A stretch of DNA of 64,000 nt from Sphingobium bisphenolivorans (GCF_000412635.1 NZ_ASTG01000007.1:106042-170041), one strand, 5' to 3'. Counted from the stretch's first letter, positions 11,272-22,494 are shown. The notes: generated by a model from the letters alone, not told the origin. Numbers and translations are program-made.

Positions 11272-12030
11272 TCATTCGCGCCAGCTCGGATCGGTGCGGT
11301 CAATCAGCCGCACCATCGCGTCAAAATCCGGCACGCCGGGGCCGGTGGGCAGCTGCACGCCGCTAAGGTCACGCTGATGGACGGCGATGACCTCCGGCGG
11401 AACTTCGACGGGCGTACCGGCAGCGCCGGTCATGACCTGAATCTCGCAGGCCCGCTGTAACATCCAATGGGTTAGGAAGGCCTGCGGAAGAGTCTCGGCC
11501 ATCACCAGCGTGCCATGATTGCGCAGGAACATGACGCGATGCTCGCCGAGATTCGCGATCAGCCTTTCGCCCTCGTCGGCCCGAATCGTGACGCCTTCAA
11601 AATCATGGTAGGCGACCCGCCCGATGAAGGCGGCGGCGTAGAAGTTCGTCGGCTGCAGCCCCTCCCGCGTGGCGCTGACGGCCATGCCGGCCGTTGTGTG
11701 CGTGTGGATGACGCAGTGGGCGTCGGGCAGATGGCGGTGGAAGACGCTGTGCTGGGTAAAGCCCGCGCGGTTCACCGGATATCGGCTGTCGTCCAGTATC
11801 TGGCCGTCGATGTCGATCTTCACCAGATTGGATGCCGTCACCTCGCTGTAGAGCAGCCCGAAAGGGTTGATCAGAAAGGCATTTTCTTCATCCGGCACGC
11901 GCAGGGTGACGTGGTTGTATATCAGCTCGGACCAGCCCATATGGTCGAATATGCGGTAGCAGGCGGCCAACTGCTGCCGGGCCTGCCATTCATCCGCCGA
12001 CATGCGGTCGTGGGGAGCGGGGGCTGCCAT
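11272..12030 (-). CDS. class II aldolase/adducin family protein
   Basis: The 252-residue protein has the class II aldolase zinc-site pattern: HTHTTAGMAVS near residue 113 supplies two metal-binding His, and RNHGTLVMAET near residue 173 supplies another. The early helix (WSELIYNHVTLRVPDEENAFLINPFG) is typical of the family. Substrates in the family range from L-fuculose phosphate to methylthioribulose phosphate and cannot be read from the sequence. It is monocistronic, followed 43 bases later by the radical SAM gene. Confidence 0.88.
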   Translation of the reverse strand: MAAPAPHDRMSADEWQARQQLAACYRIFDHMGWSELIYNHVTLRVPDEENAFLINPFGLLYSEVTASNLVKIDIDGQILDDSRYPVNRAGFTQHSVFHRHLPDAHCVIHTHTTAGMAVSATREGLQPTNFYAAAFIGRVAYHDFEGVTIRADEGERLIANLGEHRVMFLRNHGTLVMAETLPQAFLTHWMLQRACEIQVMTGAAGTPVEVPPEVIAVHQRDLSGVQLPTGPGVPDFDAMVRLIDRTDPSWRE

Positions 12031-12254
12031 CGCGATCCTTCTCCTTTTTTCCAGAAGCGACTATCCGCCCTGAATGTCCTTTTGTCGAGCCGGGCGGCTT
12101 CAGGGTTGAACTGTCGCGACTCTGCTGGTAGGGCGCGCCCCACACGGCGCAGGGCGACCTGCGACGACTCACCGCTATTATGTTCGGGTGGCCCGTCGGG
12201 AAGGGTGTTGTTTCCTGGCGAACCGTCCGGTTTCGACTGGAGTTTGACTGGCTT

Positions 12255-12461
12255 ATGCAAATCATCGTTCGCGACAACAATGTCGACCAGGCCCTGCGCG
12301 CGCTCAAGAAGAAGCTGCAGCGTGAGGGCGTGTATCGCGAGATGAAGCTGCGCCGCCACTATGAGAAGCCGTCGGAAAAGCGCGCTCGTGAAAAGGCTGC
12401 CGCCGTTCGCCGCGCGCGCAAGCTGGAGCGCAAGCGCGCCGAGCGCGACGGCGTTCGTTAA
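12255..12461 (+). CDS. rpsU: 30S ribosomal protein S21
   Basis: The 68-residue basic protein starts [20 protein letters not shown] and ends in an Arg/Lys-rich tail ([17 protein letters not shown]), which is diagnostic for bacterial S21. It binds the 30S platform and helps initiation. The Shine-Dalgarno sequence is weak (GGAG 12 bases upstream). The gene is preceded by a 224-base intergenic region that probably holds its promoter, and followed by a hairpin before the FKBP gene. Confidence 0.96.
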   Translation: MQIIVRDNNVDQALRALKKKLQREGVYREMKLRRHYEKPSEKRAREKAAAVRRARKLERKRAERDGVR

Positions 12462-12474
12462 GAACATCCTTTTT

Positions 12475-12498
12475 CGGGACGGTCTGCCGATCGTCCCG
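12475..12498 (+). terminator. possible attenuating hairpin after rpsU
   Basis: CGGGACG (12475-12481) can pair with CGTCCCG (12492-12498) across a ten-base loop, 13 bases after the rpsU stop. There is no T-run after it, so it would be a weak terminator or an mRNA-stabilising hairpin between rpsU and the FKBP gene. Confidence 0.35.
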
Positions 12499-12539
12499 CT
12501 TACTACCAGATCACCCGCACCAATCTGCGAGGCATATGC

Positions 12540-13094
12540 ATGTCCACGACGGCTGTTCCCCTTCGTCCTATCGCCAAGGGGTCGCTGACGCGCCTCTGGA
12601 TCGGTGTCGCTGCCGTGGCGCTTGCCGCTGCCGGCCTCGCTTGGGCTGGGCAGCGCAGCGTGGAAGCGTCGCCGGCCAGCTTCCTTGCCCAGAATGCGGG
12701 CGAGGATGGCGTGGTGACGACCGACTCGGGCTTGCAATATAAGGTTCTGTCGGAAGGCGCGGGGCCGAATCCGACTGCCGGTGACGTCGCGCTGGTCGGC
12801 TACAAGGGCACGCTGCTCGATGGCACGGTGTTCGATGAGAACCCGCAGACCGCGATGCCTGTCGATGGCGTTGTCCCGGGCTTTTCCGAAGGTCTGCAGA
12901 AGATGAAGAAGGGCGGCAAGTACCGCCTGTGGATCCCGCCGCAGCTCGGCTATGGCGATCAGGCCGCTGGTCCGATCCCGGCCAATTCGGTGTTGGTCTT
13001 CGACGTCCAACTGCATGATTTCAAATCCAAGGCGGACATTATGCGCATGCAGCAAATGATGCAGCAGGGTGCGGTCCCGCCCGCCGGGCACTGA
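12540..13094 (+). CDS. FKBP-type peptidyl-prolyl cis-trans isomerase, membrane-anchored or exported
   Basis: A 184-residue protein with an N-terminal hydrophobic helix (about residues 19-37, LWIGVAAVALAAAGLAWAG) acting as signal or anchor. The FKBP domain at about 60-165 has the hallmarks DVALVGYKGTLLDGTVFDE, PGFSEGLQKMKKGG, IPPQLGYGDQ and IPANSVLVFDV. It likely folds proteins in the periplasm. A Met/Gln-rich tail (MRMQQMMQQG) follows the domain. The gene follows rpsU by 78 bases on the same strand and ends in a strong terminator. Confidence 0.93.
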   Translation: MSTTAVPLRPIAKGSLTRLWIGVAAVALAAAGLAWAGQRSVEASPASFLAQNAGEDGVVTTDSGLQYKVLSEGAGPNPTAGDVALVGYKGTLLDGTVFDENPQTAMPVDGVVPGFSEGLQKMKKGGKYRLWIPPQLGYGDQAAGPIPANSVLVFDVQLHDFKSKADIMRMQQMMQQGAVPPAGH

Positions 13095-13118
13095 AATCCT
13101 GCTTTGTTGAGAGTGCGA

Positions 13119-13145
13119 AAGGCTCGGGGCTTCCCGGGCCTTTTT
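13119..13145 (+). terminator. rho-independent terminator after the FKBP gene
   Basis: A ten-base-pair stem, AAGGCTCGGG (13119-13128) and CCCGGGCCTT (13133-13142) with one G-T wobble, has a four-base loop and is followed by TTTTT. The next gene converges from the right and ends at 13147, so the stem may serve both strands. Confidence 0.85.
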
Positions 13146-13146
13146 C

Positions 13147-14229
13147 TTACGCGCCGACCGGCACGGTCGCAGGTGCCTCCATCTCATCGTCCAGCGCCTT
13201 GGATCGTTCCTCCAGATAGACTTTGAGCATTGCGACGATGGGATCGGCCAGGAACAGGCCCAATATGCCGAACAACGCTCCGAACAGGATCTGCGCCGAC
13301 AGGACCAGGGCCGGCGCCAGGTCGGTGGCCCGCTTCGCCACCATCGGCACGATCAGATAGCCATCGACGATCTGCACCACCAGGTAGACGCCGAAGGCGA
13401 ACAGCGCCGTATCCGGGCCCGCCGAAAAGCCGACCAGCACGATCAGCACGCCCGAGATGATCGAACCGATATTGGGCAGGAACGCGAACAGGCCGGTCAA
13501 GATGCCGAGCAGCCCCGCCATCGGCACGCCGCCGGCCCATAGCAGCAGCCATGTGCCGACGCCTTCTACCGCCATGCCGATCAGCCTGCCAAACATCAGC
13601 CGCCGTAGCGTCCAGCCCATCTTGTCGGCGATGCGGTAGAAATGCTTGCGCTTGTCCATCGGCAGCATCCAGGCGACGCCGCGCTCGTACAGCTTGGGCT
13701 CGACCGCAATGAAGATTGCTAGCACCAGCATCATGACGCCGCTGGTGATCGCGCCGACCATGGTTCCTACCGCGGCGGTGACTCGCCCGACCGATCCCAA
13801 CGCCTGCTGCGCCAGGCTCTTGAAATCCTGCGGCGTGGTGGTGACGCCAAGCTGCTGCAGCCATGCGCCAAGGCGGTTGATCTGCGTTTCCACGATGACG
13901 CGCATCGCCTGCGCCTGCGCGGCCAGGCTCGATCCGGTGAGATAGAAGGTATAGAGGAGAAAGATGAGCGCGGCGAGCAGCACGATCGTCAGCCGCCAGC
14001 CTCTTCCGACCGGCAGTAGCCGGCGCAGCAAACGCGCCCCGCCGTCCATCATCGTGGCCAACACCAGCGCACCGAGGATCAGCATGATCGGCTGGGCCAG
14101 CAGGACGACCAGCGCGACGGCGATGCCGATCCCGAACCATACGCCCGCGCGCTTGGTTTCAAGCTGCACCAGCGGGCTGCGCATCTCGCTGGGGCCGGGT
14201 TTCTCGATATGGACTTGTCCGTCGCTCAA
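13147..14229 (-). CDS. AI-2E family transporter (PerM-like permease)
   Basis: A 360-residue polytopic membrane protein. Two helices lie near residues 33-60, one near 78-96 and a longer hydrophobic block at 150-175. A cluster of helices follows from 210 to 340, including the family-typical GLLGILTGLFAFLPNIGSIISG and LVVQIVDGYLIVPMV. Known members export AI-2, other small molecules or sodium; the substrate is not readable here. It lies 20 bases downstream of lepB on the same strand, so it may be the last gene of the pyrE-lepB operon. Confidence 0.9.
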   Translation of the reverse strand: MSDGQVHIEKPGPSEMRSPLVQLETKRAGVWFGIGIAVALVVLLAQPIMLILGALVLATMMDGGARLLRRLLPVGRGWRLTIVLLAALIFLLYTFYLTGSSLAAQAQAMRVIVETQINRLGAWLQQLGVTTTPQDFKSLAQQALGSVGRVTAAVGTMVGAITSGVMMLVLAIFIAVEPKLYERGVAWMLPMDKRKHFYRIADKMGWTLRRLMFGRLIGMAVEGVGTWLLLWAGGVPMAGLLGILTGLFAFLPNIGSIISGVLIVLVGFSAGPDTALFAFGVYLVVQIVDGYLIVPMVAKRATDLAPALVLSAQILFGALFGILGLFLADPIVAMLKVYLEERSKALDDEMEAPATVPVGA

Positions 14230-14249
14230 CCCATGCCCCTTCGCACCGT

Positions 14250-15134
14250 TTATTTCGGGGGGGTAACGCTCGCCGGGCGGAGGCTGTTCCCGGCGCGTCC
14301 GCTGCGGAAGCTGCGGAACCAGCTCAGCGGGTTCCAGGAGGAGTTGCCGTCAAGGGAGAAGGTGATGAACTCCGCGCGGCCGCCGATCGCTTCCCAGGGC
14401 ACCGGGCCGCCCAGGCCGTTCTCTTCCAGAGAGGCGCGGCTGTCGGCGCTATTGTCGCGATTGTCGCCCATCAGGAAGACATGGTGCGCAGGGATTCGCA
14501 CCGGCCCGTACCAGTCCAATGTGCTCGGCCCCATGTCGATCGTCACATAGGTCTTGCCGTTCGGCAGCACCTCCTGGCGGGCCGGCAGTTCACAGACATC
14601 CTTGCCGTCCCGTCCGGGCAGGCGGGCACCGGGAAACTGGCTCGCGGGGCAGGGTGCATTGCCGTCGACGGGGATGCGGATCGGCTTCACCACCTTCTGC
14701 GCCACCGGGACGCCATTCAGGATCACCTGTCCGCCGCGCACTTCCAGTATGTCGCCAGGCAAGCCGATGACCCGCTTGATATAATCCTCGCGCCGATTGT
14801 GCGGACTGACGATGACGATATCACCGCGTTCGGGCAGCCGCCCGAAAAGCCGCCCTTTCAAGAAAGGCAGCGGATGGAAGCTGGGCGACACATAGGACCA
14901 GCCATAGGGGAATTTGCTCACCACCAGCCGGTCGCCCTTGAGCAGCACCGGCATCATCGATTCGCTGGGAATGTAGAAGGGCTTGGCGACGAAGCTGTGG
15001 AAAGCGAGCACGGCCAGGATCAGCAGCGCGATGCTCTTTACCTCATGCCACCAATTTATGGTGCCCTTCTCCGGCGGCGCGGTGGGCTCTTCAGTGGGGG
15101 AGGGGTCCTTGTCTGTCATGTCGGCGGCCGTCAT
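14250..15134 (-). CDS. lepB: signal peptidase I
   Basis: A 294-residue inner-membrane serine/lysine protease that removes signal peptides from exported proteins. A Pro-rich cytoplasmic N-terminus precedes one transmembrane helix (about residues 33-49). The catalytic Ser59 is in IPSESMMP and the catalytic Lys120 in YIKRVIGLPGD. The MGDNRDNSADSR box lies near residue 221. A second Met at residue 6 is a possible alternative start. The gene is 34 bases downstream of acpS in the conserved pyrE-pdxJ-acpS-lepB order. Confidence 0.97.
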   Translation of the reverse strand: MTAADMTDKDPSPTEEPTAPPEKGTINWWHEVKSIALLILAVLAFHSFVAKPFYIPSESMMPVLLKGDRLVVSKFPYGWSYVSPSFHPLPFLKGRLFGRLPERGDIVIVSPHNRREDYIKRVIGLPGDILEVRGGQVILNGVPVAQKVVKPIRIPVDGNAPCPASQFPGARLPGRDGKDVCELPARQEVLPNGKTYVTIDMGPSTLDWYGPVRIPAHHVFLMGDNRDNSADSRASLEENGLGGPVPWEAIGGRAEFITFSLDGNSSWNPLSWFRSFRSGRAGNSLRPASVTPPK

Positions 15135-15168
15135 GGATGTCCATCCCGCTGAAGTGCGATCCCTGCCT

Positions 15169-15570
15169 TCATTGCGGCAGAGCCTCGATGATCACGAAGG
15201 CCTGCGCCCATGGATGATCATCGGTTAGCGTCAGGTGAATGACGGGCCGGTGCCCCGCCGGGATCAGGGATTGCAGGCGGCGGAGCGCGCCGCCGGTGAG
15301 TTCCAGCGTGGGCGCGCCGCTGCGGCTGTTGACTACGCCGATATCCTTCATGAAGACGCCCATCCGAAAGCCGGTGCCGACCGCCTTGGAAAAAGCCTCC
15401 TTGGCGGCGAAGCGTTTGGCGAGTGTCCCGGCCTTGGTGAAGGGGCGGCGATTGGCCTTGGCCCGCTCGAACTCGGTGAAGACCCGCTGTTCGAAGCGCT
15501 CGCCGAAGCGGTCGAGCGAATTTTGTATACGCTCGATGTTGCAGAGATCGGAGCCGAGCCCGATGATCAA
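15169..15570 (-). CDS. acpS: holo-[acyl-carrier-protein] synthase
   Basis: A 133-residue 4'-phosphopantetheinyl transferase that activates acyl carrier protein. The motifs [14 protein letters not shown] (metal-binding Asp) and [17 protein letters not shown] are intact. The only sensible start is TTG at 15570, whose TTGA overlaps the TGA stop of pdxJ, implying translational coupling. The frame stays open further upstream but there only shadows pdxJ. The C-terminus [20 protein letters not shown] is complete. Confidence 0.95.
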   Translation of the reverse strand: MIIGLGSDLCNIERIQNSLDRFGERFEQRVFTEFERAKANRRPFTKAGTLAKRFAAKEAFSKAVGTGFRMGVFMKDIGVVNSRSGAPTLELTGGALRRLQSLIPAGHRPVIHLTLTDDHPWAQAFVIIEALPQ

Positions 15571-16304
15571 CGCACCAGATCCATTTGCCGGCGCATCTCG
15601 CGGATGCTTCCTTCCAGGCCGCCGAAGATCGCCTCGCCGATCAGGAAATGGCCGATATTGAGTTCCACAACCTGCGGAATGGCGGCGATCGGGCCGACAT
15701 TGTCGAAGGTCAGGCCATGGCCAGCATGGGGCTCGATGCCGTTCTTGGCGGCCAACGCTGCGGCGTCGGAGACGCGGCGCAGTTCCTCCGCGCGGACAGC
15801 GCCGTCGAGATGGGCATAACGGCCGGTGTGGAACTCCACGACGGGTGCGCCGAGGCGGATCGCCGCATCGATCTGCGCGGGATCGGGTTCGATGAACAGG
15901 CTGACGCGTATGCCGGCACCGCCCAACGCGCTGACGATCGGACGCAGCGTCTCCAACTGGCCGGCGGCGTCGAGGCCTCCCTCGGTCGTCCTCTCCTCCC
16001 GCTTCTCCGGCACGATGCAAGCGGCATGCGGTCGATGCTTGAGCGCAATCTCCAACATTTCCTCTGTCGCCGCCATTTCGAGGTTGAGCGGCACGGTCAG
16101 CGCCGCCATCAGCGTCGCGATATCCTCGTCGCGAATATGGCGTCGATCTTCCCGGAGATGCGCGGTGATGCCATCGGCGCCCGCCTTGACCGCCAACAGC
16201 GCGGCCTTCACGGGATCGGGATGCGTGCCCCCGCGCGCGTTCCGGATGGTCGCCACATGGTCGATATTGACGCCCAGGCGGAGAGGAGCGGGGGAGTTCG
16301 GCAT
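15567..16304 (-). CDS. pdxJ: pyridoxine 5'-phosphate synthase
   Basis: A 245-residue TIM-barrel enzyme that condenses 1-deoxyxylulose 5-phosphate with 3-amino-2-oxopropyl phosphate to make pyridoxine phosphate (vitamin B6). The diagnostic N-terminus [18 protein letters not shown] and the segments [20 protein letters not shown] and [15 protein letters not shown] are present. It overlaps acpS by four bases and follows pyrE by eight. Confidence 0.97.
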   Translation of the reverse strand: MPNSPAPLRLGVNIDHVATIRNARGGTHPDPVKAALLAVKAGADGITAHLREDRRHIRDEDIATLMAALTVPLNLEMAATEEMLEIALKHRPHAACIVPEKREERTTEGGLDAAGQLETLRPIVSALGGAGIRVSLFIEPDPAQIDAAIRLGAPVVEFHTGRYAHLDGAVRAEELRRVSDAAALAAKNGIEPHAGHGLTFDNVGPIAAIPQVVELNIGHFLIGEAIFGGLEGSIREMRRQMDLVR

Positions 16305-16312
16305 GGCCGTGC

Positions 16313-16891
16313 TTATTTCCGGCTGCCCGGCTTGATCGCGGGGACCGCCGCCAGTTCGGGCGGGATCTGGTCGGCTTCATAGACCGGGAAATTGATGCTG
16401 ACGAGCGGGTAGAAGGGAACGCCCAGTTCCACCTCTCCAGCCGACCGGTCGACCAGTGCGGCTTCGGCGACGACGATGCCGCCCTCGGCTTCCACCGCTT
16501 CGATCGCCTGCCGCGAGGACAGGCCGGTGGTCACGACATCCTCGACCATCAGAACCTTCTGTCCGGGCGTGATCGCGAAGCCGCGGCGCAGCTCGAACGT
16601 GCCCTCCGGCCGTTCGAGGAAGATGGCGTCCTTGTCCAGCGCGCGGCCGACTTCATGGCCGATGATGAGGCCGCCCATGGCCGGGGACACCACCAGATCG
16701 ATTTCCTGCCGCAATTCGCGCGGCAGCTTCTGCACGGTCGCGCGGGCGAGCCGGCCGGCGCGCTCGGCATTCATCAGAACGCGCGCGCACTGCAGATAAT
16801 TGGCGCTGCGACGGCCGGAGGACAGAATGAAATGCCCCTCCAGCAGTGCGCCTGCCGCCCTGAATTCCGCTAAAACTTCCTCGTCGGTCAT
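16313..16891 (-). CDS. pyrE: orotate phosphoribosyltransferase
   Basis: A 192-residue enzyme that joins orotate to PRPP in pyrimidine synthesis. The PRPP-binding motif is [14 protein letters not shown], near residue 116. [16 protein letters not shown] and the segment [21 protein letters not shown] match the alphaproteobacterial type. I chose ATG 16891 ([10 protein letters not shown]), which agrees with the usual N-terminus; open frame upstream to 17059 is not conserved-looking. It heads the pyrE-pdxJ-acpS-lepB operon and is divergent from the cytochrome oxidase operon. Confidence 0.95.
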   Translation of the reverse strand: MTDEEVLAEFRAAGALLEGHFILSSGRRSANYLQCARVLMNAERAGRLARATVQKLPRELRQEIDLVVSPAMGGLIIGHEVGRALDKDAIFLERPEGTFELRRGFAITPGQKVLMVEDVVTTGLSSRQAIEAVEAEGGIVVAEAALVDRSAGEVELGVPFYPLVSINFPVYEADQIPPELAAVPAIKPGSRK

Positions 16892-17167
16892 CTCTATCTT
16901 CGATCCATCCAGCCCATGCCGCCCGCATCGCGTCAGCGGCATGCCTTCCCAGCCACGGGTATGCCCCATGATCGCGCCCCTGTGCGCGGTGAGCGAGATA
17001 GGCTCACCAACTAGGCGTTGCAACAGCGAAGAAAATCTGTTTGGGGACGCTTGAGGCATGGAAAAACGCCGCTTATAAGCCGCGGCAGACCGATCGGGCG
17101 GGGGGGACGTGTATGCGTGTGTCTTCGTTGCAGCGGCGCCAAGGGGTTACGGGGTAAGAAGACGCTT

Positions 17168-18178
17168 ATGAAAAAGGTGAAATCGCTCGTTCTCGCTGGA
17201 TTGCTGGCGTTCGCGCCGGCACTGGCGCTGAACGGTCCGGCGCTGGCCCAGGACAATGCCGCCGTCGCGGCTCCAGCCGCCGGGAATGAATCCGCTGCTG
17301 CCGATTCGGGCGCCAATGCTGCGGCGCCTGCGGCAGAAGCCGCGCCGGCGGCCAAGGTCGCCGCGCCGACGCGCATGAAGCCCACCGAAGGCATTGGCAT
17401 GCCGCGCCCGGGCGAGATCACTCTTCAGGAGCAGTTTTCGCCGACCGGCCGCACCGGCCGCTGGCTGCACGACGTCATGCTGCTGCCGATCATCACCATC
17501 ATTTCGGTCTTCGTTCTGGTCCTGATGCTCTATGTGATGGTGCGCTTCCGTCGCAGCGCGAATCCGGTGCCGTCGAAGACCTCGCACAACACGCTGATCG
17601 AAGTGCTCTGGACCGTGGTGCCGGTCGTGATCCTGCTCGTGATCGCGGTGCCCTCGATCGGGCTGCTCGCCGACCAGTATAAGCCCGCGCCCAAGGATGC
17701 GGTGACCGTGAAGGTAACCGGCTATCAATGGTATTGGGGCTATGAATATCCGGACAACGGCATCCCCGAATTCGTGTCGAATCTGTTGCCCAAGGACAAG
17801 GCCGAGGCGAATGGCGAGCCCTATCTGCTGGCGCCCGACAACCGCCTGGTCTTGCCGGTCGGCCGTCCGATCAAGCTGATCATCACCGGCGCCGACGTGA
17901 TCCACGCCTTCGCCATTCCCTCGCTCTGGGTGAAGATGGACGCGGTGCCTGGCCGTCTCAATGAAAAGACCTTCACCATCGAGAAGCCGGGCGTCTATTA
18001 CGGTCAATGTTCGGAACTGTGCGGCGCGCGCCACGGCTTCATGCCGATCGCGATCGAAGCGCTACCGCCGGCCCAGTTCGACCAGTGGATCCTTTCGCAG
18101 GGCGGCAAGCCCAAGGGCGCTGCCGATGCGGCCGCGCAGGCTTCCGCGCCTGCCGCTGCTCCCGCCGCCAAGATTTGA
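17168..18178 (+). CDS. coxB: cytochrome c oxidase subunit II
   Basis: The 336-residue precursor has a signal peptide (LVLAGLLAFAPALALNGPALAQ) and an Ala-rich linker. Two transmembrane helices (about residues 107-129 and 145-168) lead to a periplasmic cupredoxin domain. The CuA site is complete: a His in DVIHAFAIPSLWVKMDAVPG, CSELCGARHGFM, and the Trp-rich YQWYWGYEYPD for electron entry. It takes electrons from cytochrome c to subunit I. An Ala/Pro tail ends the protein. First gene of the oxidase operon; ctaD follows after 16 bases. Confidence 0.97.
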   Translation: MKKVKSLVLAGLLAFAPALALNGPALAQDNAAVAAPAAGNESAAADSGANAAAPAAEAAPAAKVAAPTRMKPTEGIGMPRPGEITLQEQFSPTGRTGRWLHDVMLLPIITIISVFVLVLMLYVMVRFRRSANPVPSKTSHNTLIEVLWTVVPVVILLVIAVPSIGLLADQYKPAPKDAVTVKVTGYQWYWGYEYPDNGIPEFVSNLLPKDKAEANGEPYLLAPDNRLVLPVGRPIKLIITGADVIHAFAIPSLWVKMDAVPGRLNEKTFTIEKPGVYYGQCSELCGARHGFMPIAIEALPPAQFDQWILSQGGKPKGAADAAAQASAPAAAPAAKI

Positions 18179-18191
18179 TGTAAGGGCATAG

Positions 18192-19862
<1,671 letters not shown>

Positions 19863-19979
19863 CCGGCACCGTCTAAGGCATTCGATGGGAGTGCCGGGAT
19901 GAGCCGAATGGAAGGCGAAATCCCTGATAGGAACAGCCCCGGCGCGAACCATGGCGCCGGGCTGTCGCATGAGGAGAAT

Positions 19980-20900
19980 ATGGCAAGTTCGCCGCTATCG
20001 GCTGGAAACAGCATGTCCATCATGACAGCGGATTGGCGTGATTTCGTCGCGCTAACCAAGCCGCGCGTCATGACCCTTGTCGTTTTCACGGGACTTTGCG
20101 GCCTGCTCGCGGCTCCCGGCCATGTCCATCCCGTGCTCGCCTTTACCGCGATCCTCTGCATCGCGCTCGGAGCGGGCGCGGCTGCGGCGCTCAACCAATG
20201 GTATGAGGCCGATATCGACGCGAAGATGAAGCGGACCGCCAATCGGCCGCTTCCCGGCGGGCGGATGGACCGGCAGACGGCGCTTCATTTCGGCGTCGGC
20301 CTCTCCTTCTTCTCGGTTCTGCTGATGGGGATGGCGACCAACTGGCTCGCCGCTGCGGTGCTCGCCGTCTCGATCCTTTTTTATGTTTTCATCTACACGA
20401 TCTGGCTGAAGCCGCGGACCGCGCAAAATATCGTGATCGGCGGCGCCGCCGGCGCCTTTCCACCCGTAATCGGCTGGGCTGCCGTGACCGGGGACATCAG
20501 TGCGCTGCCCGTCGCTCTGTTCATGCTGATCTTCTTCTGGACGCCTCCCCATTTCTGGGCGCTTGCGCTGTTCGTGAAGATCGATTATGCGGCCGCTGGC
20601 ATCCCGATGCTGCCGGTGGTGGCGGGCGAGGTTGCCACGCGTCGGCAGATCTGGTTCTACACCGCGATCATGGCCGTCGCGGCGATGGCGCCGGTGCTGC
20701 TCAACCTGACCGGACCGATCTACGGCACGGTGGCGCTGCTCGCGACTGCGCTGTTCGCCTTCTTCGCTTTTCAGGTATTTCGCCGCCGAGAGTCCGACCC
20801 CGCCAGCATGGGTCCGGAAAAGCGGCTGTTCAAATATTCGATCCTCTATCTCTTCCTGCTGTTCGGCGCCGTCGTCGTCGACCGTTGGCTGATGGCATGA
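19980..20900 (+). CDS. ctaB: protoheme IX farnesyltransferase (heme o synthase)
   Basis: A 306-residue, nine-helix UbiA-family prenyltransferase that converts heme b to heme o for the oxidase. The first Asp-rich motif is [21 protein letters not shown], and the second loop holds [31 protein letters not shown] start at ATG 19980 because GAGGAG lies just upstream; an in-frame ATG at 19899 would add 27 polar residues. The stop overlaps the next small gene (ATGA). Confidence 0.95.
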   Translation: MASSPLSAGNSMSIMTADWRDFVALTKPRVMTLVVFTGLCGLLAAPGHVHPVLAFTAILCIALGAGAAAALNQWYEADIDAKMKRTANRPLPGGRMDRQTALHFGVGLSFFSVLLMGMATNWLAAAVLAVSILFYVFIYTIWLKPRTAQNIVIGGAAGAFPPVIGWAAVTGDISALPVALFMLIFFWTPPHFWALALFVKIDYAAAGIPMLPVVAGEVATRRQIWFYTAIMAVAAMAPVLLNLTGPIYGTVALLATALFAFFAFQVFRRRESDPASMGPEKRLFKYSILYLFLLFGAVVVDRWLMA

Positions 20901-21028
20901 CCCCGGAAGAGGACAAGAAGATCCGCGCCCGGCAGAAGTCGCGGGCGATCGTGACGGGCCTGCTGCTGGGTGCGCTGGTGATCCTTTTCTACGCGATCAC
21001 CATCGCGAAGATCGGGGGCGGCCAGTGA
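20897..21028 (+). CDS. 43-residue membrane protein of the oxidase operon (CoxF-like)
   Basis: A short gene encodes a protein beginning [17 protein letters not shown] with one transmembrane helix (about residues 18-37, [20 protein letters not shown]). Its ATG overlaps the ctaB stop and its TGA overlaps the GTG start of ctaG, so it is locked into the operon by coupling at both ends. A charged N-terminus followed by a single helix is the pattern of the small CoxF-type proteins seen between ctaB and ctaG in alphaproteobacteria. A role in oxidase assembly is inferred from position. Confidence 0.85.
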   Translation: MTPEEDKKIRARQKSRAIVTGLLLGALVILFYAITIAKIGGGQ

Positions 21029-21603
21029 TCGTGTCTCTGCCCCCCTCGCCATTCGATCGGGACCGTCGTAATCGGCGCACCATGATCGGCATGGCCGGCA
21101 TCGGCCTTGCGATGCTCGGTCTGGGTTTTGCCTCCGTGCCGCTGTACCGGATTTTCTGCGAGCAGACCGGTTTTGGCGGTACGACGCGCCGGGCCGCCGC
21201 CGACGTCCAGGTGCGCGAAGCGGTCGGACACAAGATGTCGATCCGTTTTGATTCCAATGTGGCGCCCGGAATGCCCTGGCAATTCCACCCGGAGCGTCCG
21301 ACCGCCACCGTGACGATCGGCGCGCGCAGCATGGCGATCTTCGTTGCGAAGAACATGTCCGACAAGCCGGTAACGGGCACCGCCAGCTTCAACGTCACCC
21401 CGACTCAGGCGGGCGCCCATTTTACCAAAATCCAGTGTTTCTGCTTCACCCAGCAGACGCTGCAGCCGGGCGAGCAGGTCCGGATGCCGGTGATCTACTA
21501 TGTCGATCCCCAGATTCTTGAGGATTCCGACAACAGGGATACGCAGCAAATTACGCTCAGCTACACCTTCTATCCTGTTGAGCAGGACAAGAAGCCAAGC
21601 TAA
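21025..21603 (+). CDS. ctaG: cytochrome c oxidase assembly protein CtaG (Cox11 family)
   Basis: A 192-residue copper chaperone that delivers copper to the CuB centre of subunit I. A cytoplasmic Arg-rich start, one transmembrane helix (about residues 24-42) and the periplasmic Ig-like domain are present. The copper-binding motif is IQCFCFTQQTL, near residue 138, and a further conserved Cys follows the helix (YRIFCEQTGFGG). GTG start at 21025 overlaps the previous stop. Confidence 0.96.
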   Translation: MIVSLPPSPFDRDRRNRRTMIGMAGIGLAMLGLGFASVPLYRIFCEQTGFGGTTRRAAADVQVREAVGHKMSIRFDSNVAPGMPWQFHPERPTATVTIGARSMAIFVAKNMSDKPVTGTASFNVTPTQAGAHFTKIQCFCFTQQTLQPGEQVRMPVIYYVDPQILEDSDNRDTQQITLSYTFYPVEQDKKPS

Positions 21604-21638
21604 GGCAAGCAACGATAAGGAACAGGGAAGAGAACGTC

Positions 21639-22469
21639 ATGGCAGGCGCCAAGAACCACGATTATCATATTCTTCCGCCCAGCATTTGGCCGATGTTCGG
21701 CTCCATGTCGGCGCTGGTGATGGCGTTCGGCGCGATCATGTGGATGCACCCCGACGCAATGCCGGCCGGCGGCGGCTGGGTCTTCCTGATCGGGGTCGCA
21801 GGCGTGCTGTTCACCATGTACAGCTGGTGGGCCAACGTAATTTCCGAAGCCCATGCCGGCGATCATACGCCGGTGGTGCAGCTGCACCTGCGCTACGGCA
21901 TGATCCTGTTCATCGCCTCCGAAGTCATGTTCTTCGTCGGCTGGTTCTGGTCCTTCTTCGACTTCTCCCTGTTCCCCAGCCAGTTGGCGCCGATCGAAGG
22001 CCTCTTCCCCTCGAAGGGCGTCGAGGTGATGAACGCGTTCGAGCTGCCGCTGCTCAACACGCTCATCCTGCTTTGCTCGGGCACCACGGTCACCTGGGCG
22101 CACCACTCGCTGATCCACGGCGATCGGGAAGGTCTGAAGAAGGGGCTTTGGATCACCGTCATCCTCGGCCTGCTCTTCTCGTCCATCCAGGCCTATGAAT
22201 ATGCGCACGCGCCCTTCCCGTTCGGCGGCAGCCCCTACAGCTCGGCCTTCTACATGGCGACCGGCTTCCACGGCTTCCACGTTCTGATCGGCACCATCTT
22301 CCTGATCGTTAATCTGGTGCGCGTGTATAAGGGCCACTTCACCCCGCGCCAGCATTTCGGTTTCGAAGCGGCCGCATGGTACTGGCATTTCGTGGACGTC
22401 GTGTGGCTCTTCCTCTTCGTCGCCATCTATGTCTGGGGCGGCTGGGGCGCGCCGGTCCACGGCGGCTGA
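21639..22469 (+). CDS. coxC: cytochrome c oxidase subunit III
   Basis: The 276-residue, seven-helix structural subunit of the aa3 oxidase. Recognisable blocks are HDYHILPPSIWPMFGS at the start, FFVGWFWSFFDFSLFP, TTVTWAHHSLIHGD, YEYAHAPFPFGGSPYSSAFYMATGFHGFHVLIGTIFL and the C-terminal WYWHFVDVVWLFLFVAIYVWGG. It lies 35 bases after ctaG, preceded by GGGAAGAG, and is followed by a strong terminator. Confidence 0.98.
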   Translation: MAGAKNHDYHILPPSIWPMFGSMSALVMAFGAIMWMHPDAMPAGGGWVFLIGVAGVLFTMYSWWANVISEAHAGDHTPVVQLHLRYGMILFIASEVMFFVGWFWSFFDFSLFPSQLAPIEGLFPSKGVEVMNAFELPLLNTLILLCSGTTVTWAHHSLIHGDREGLKKGLWITVILGLLFSSIQAYEYAHAPFPFGGSPYSSAFYMATGFHGFHVLIGTIFLIVNLVRVYKGHFTPRQHFGFEAAAWYWHFVDVVWLFLFVAIYVWGGWGAPVHGG

Positions 22470-22494
22470 TCGCCAGCATTTCATCCTCATGAAG

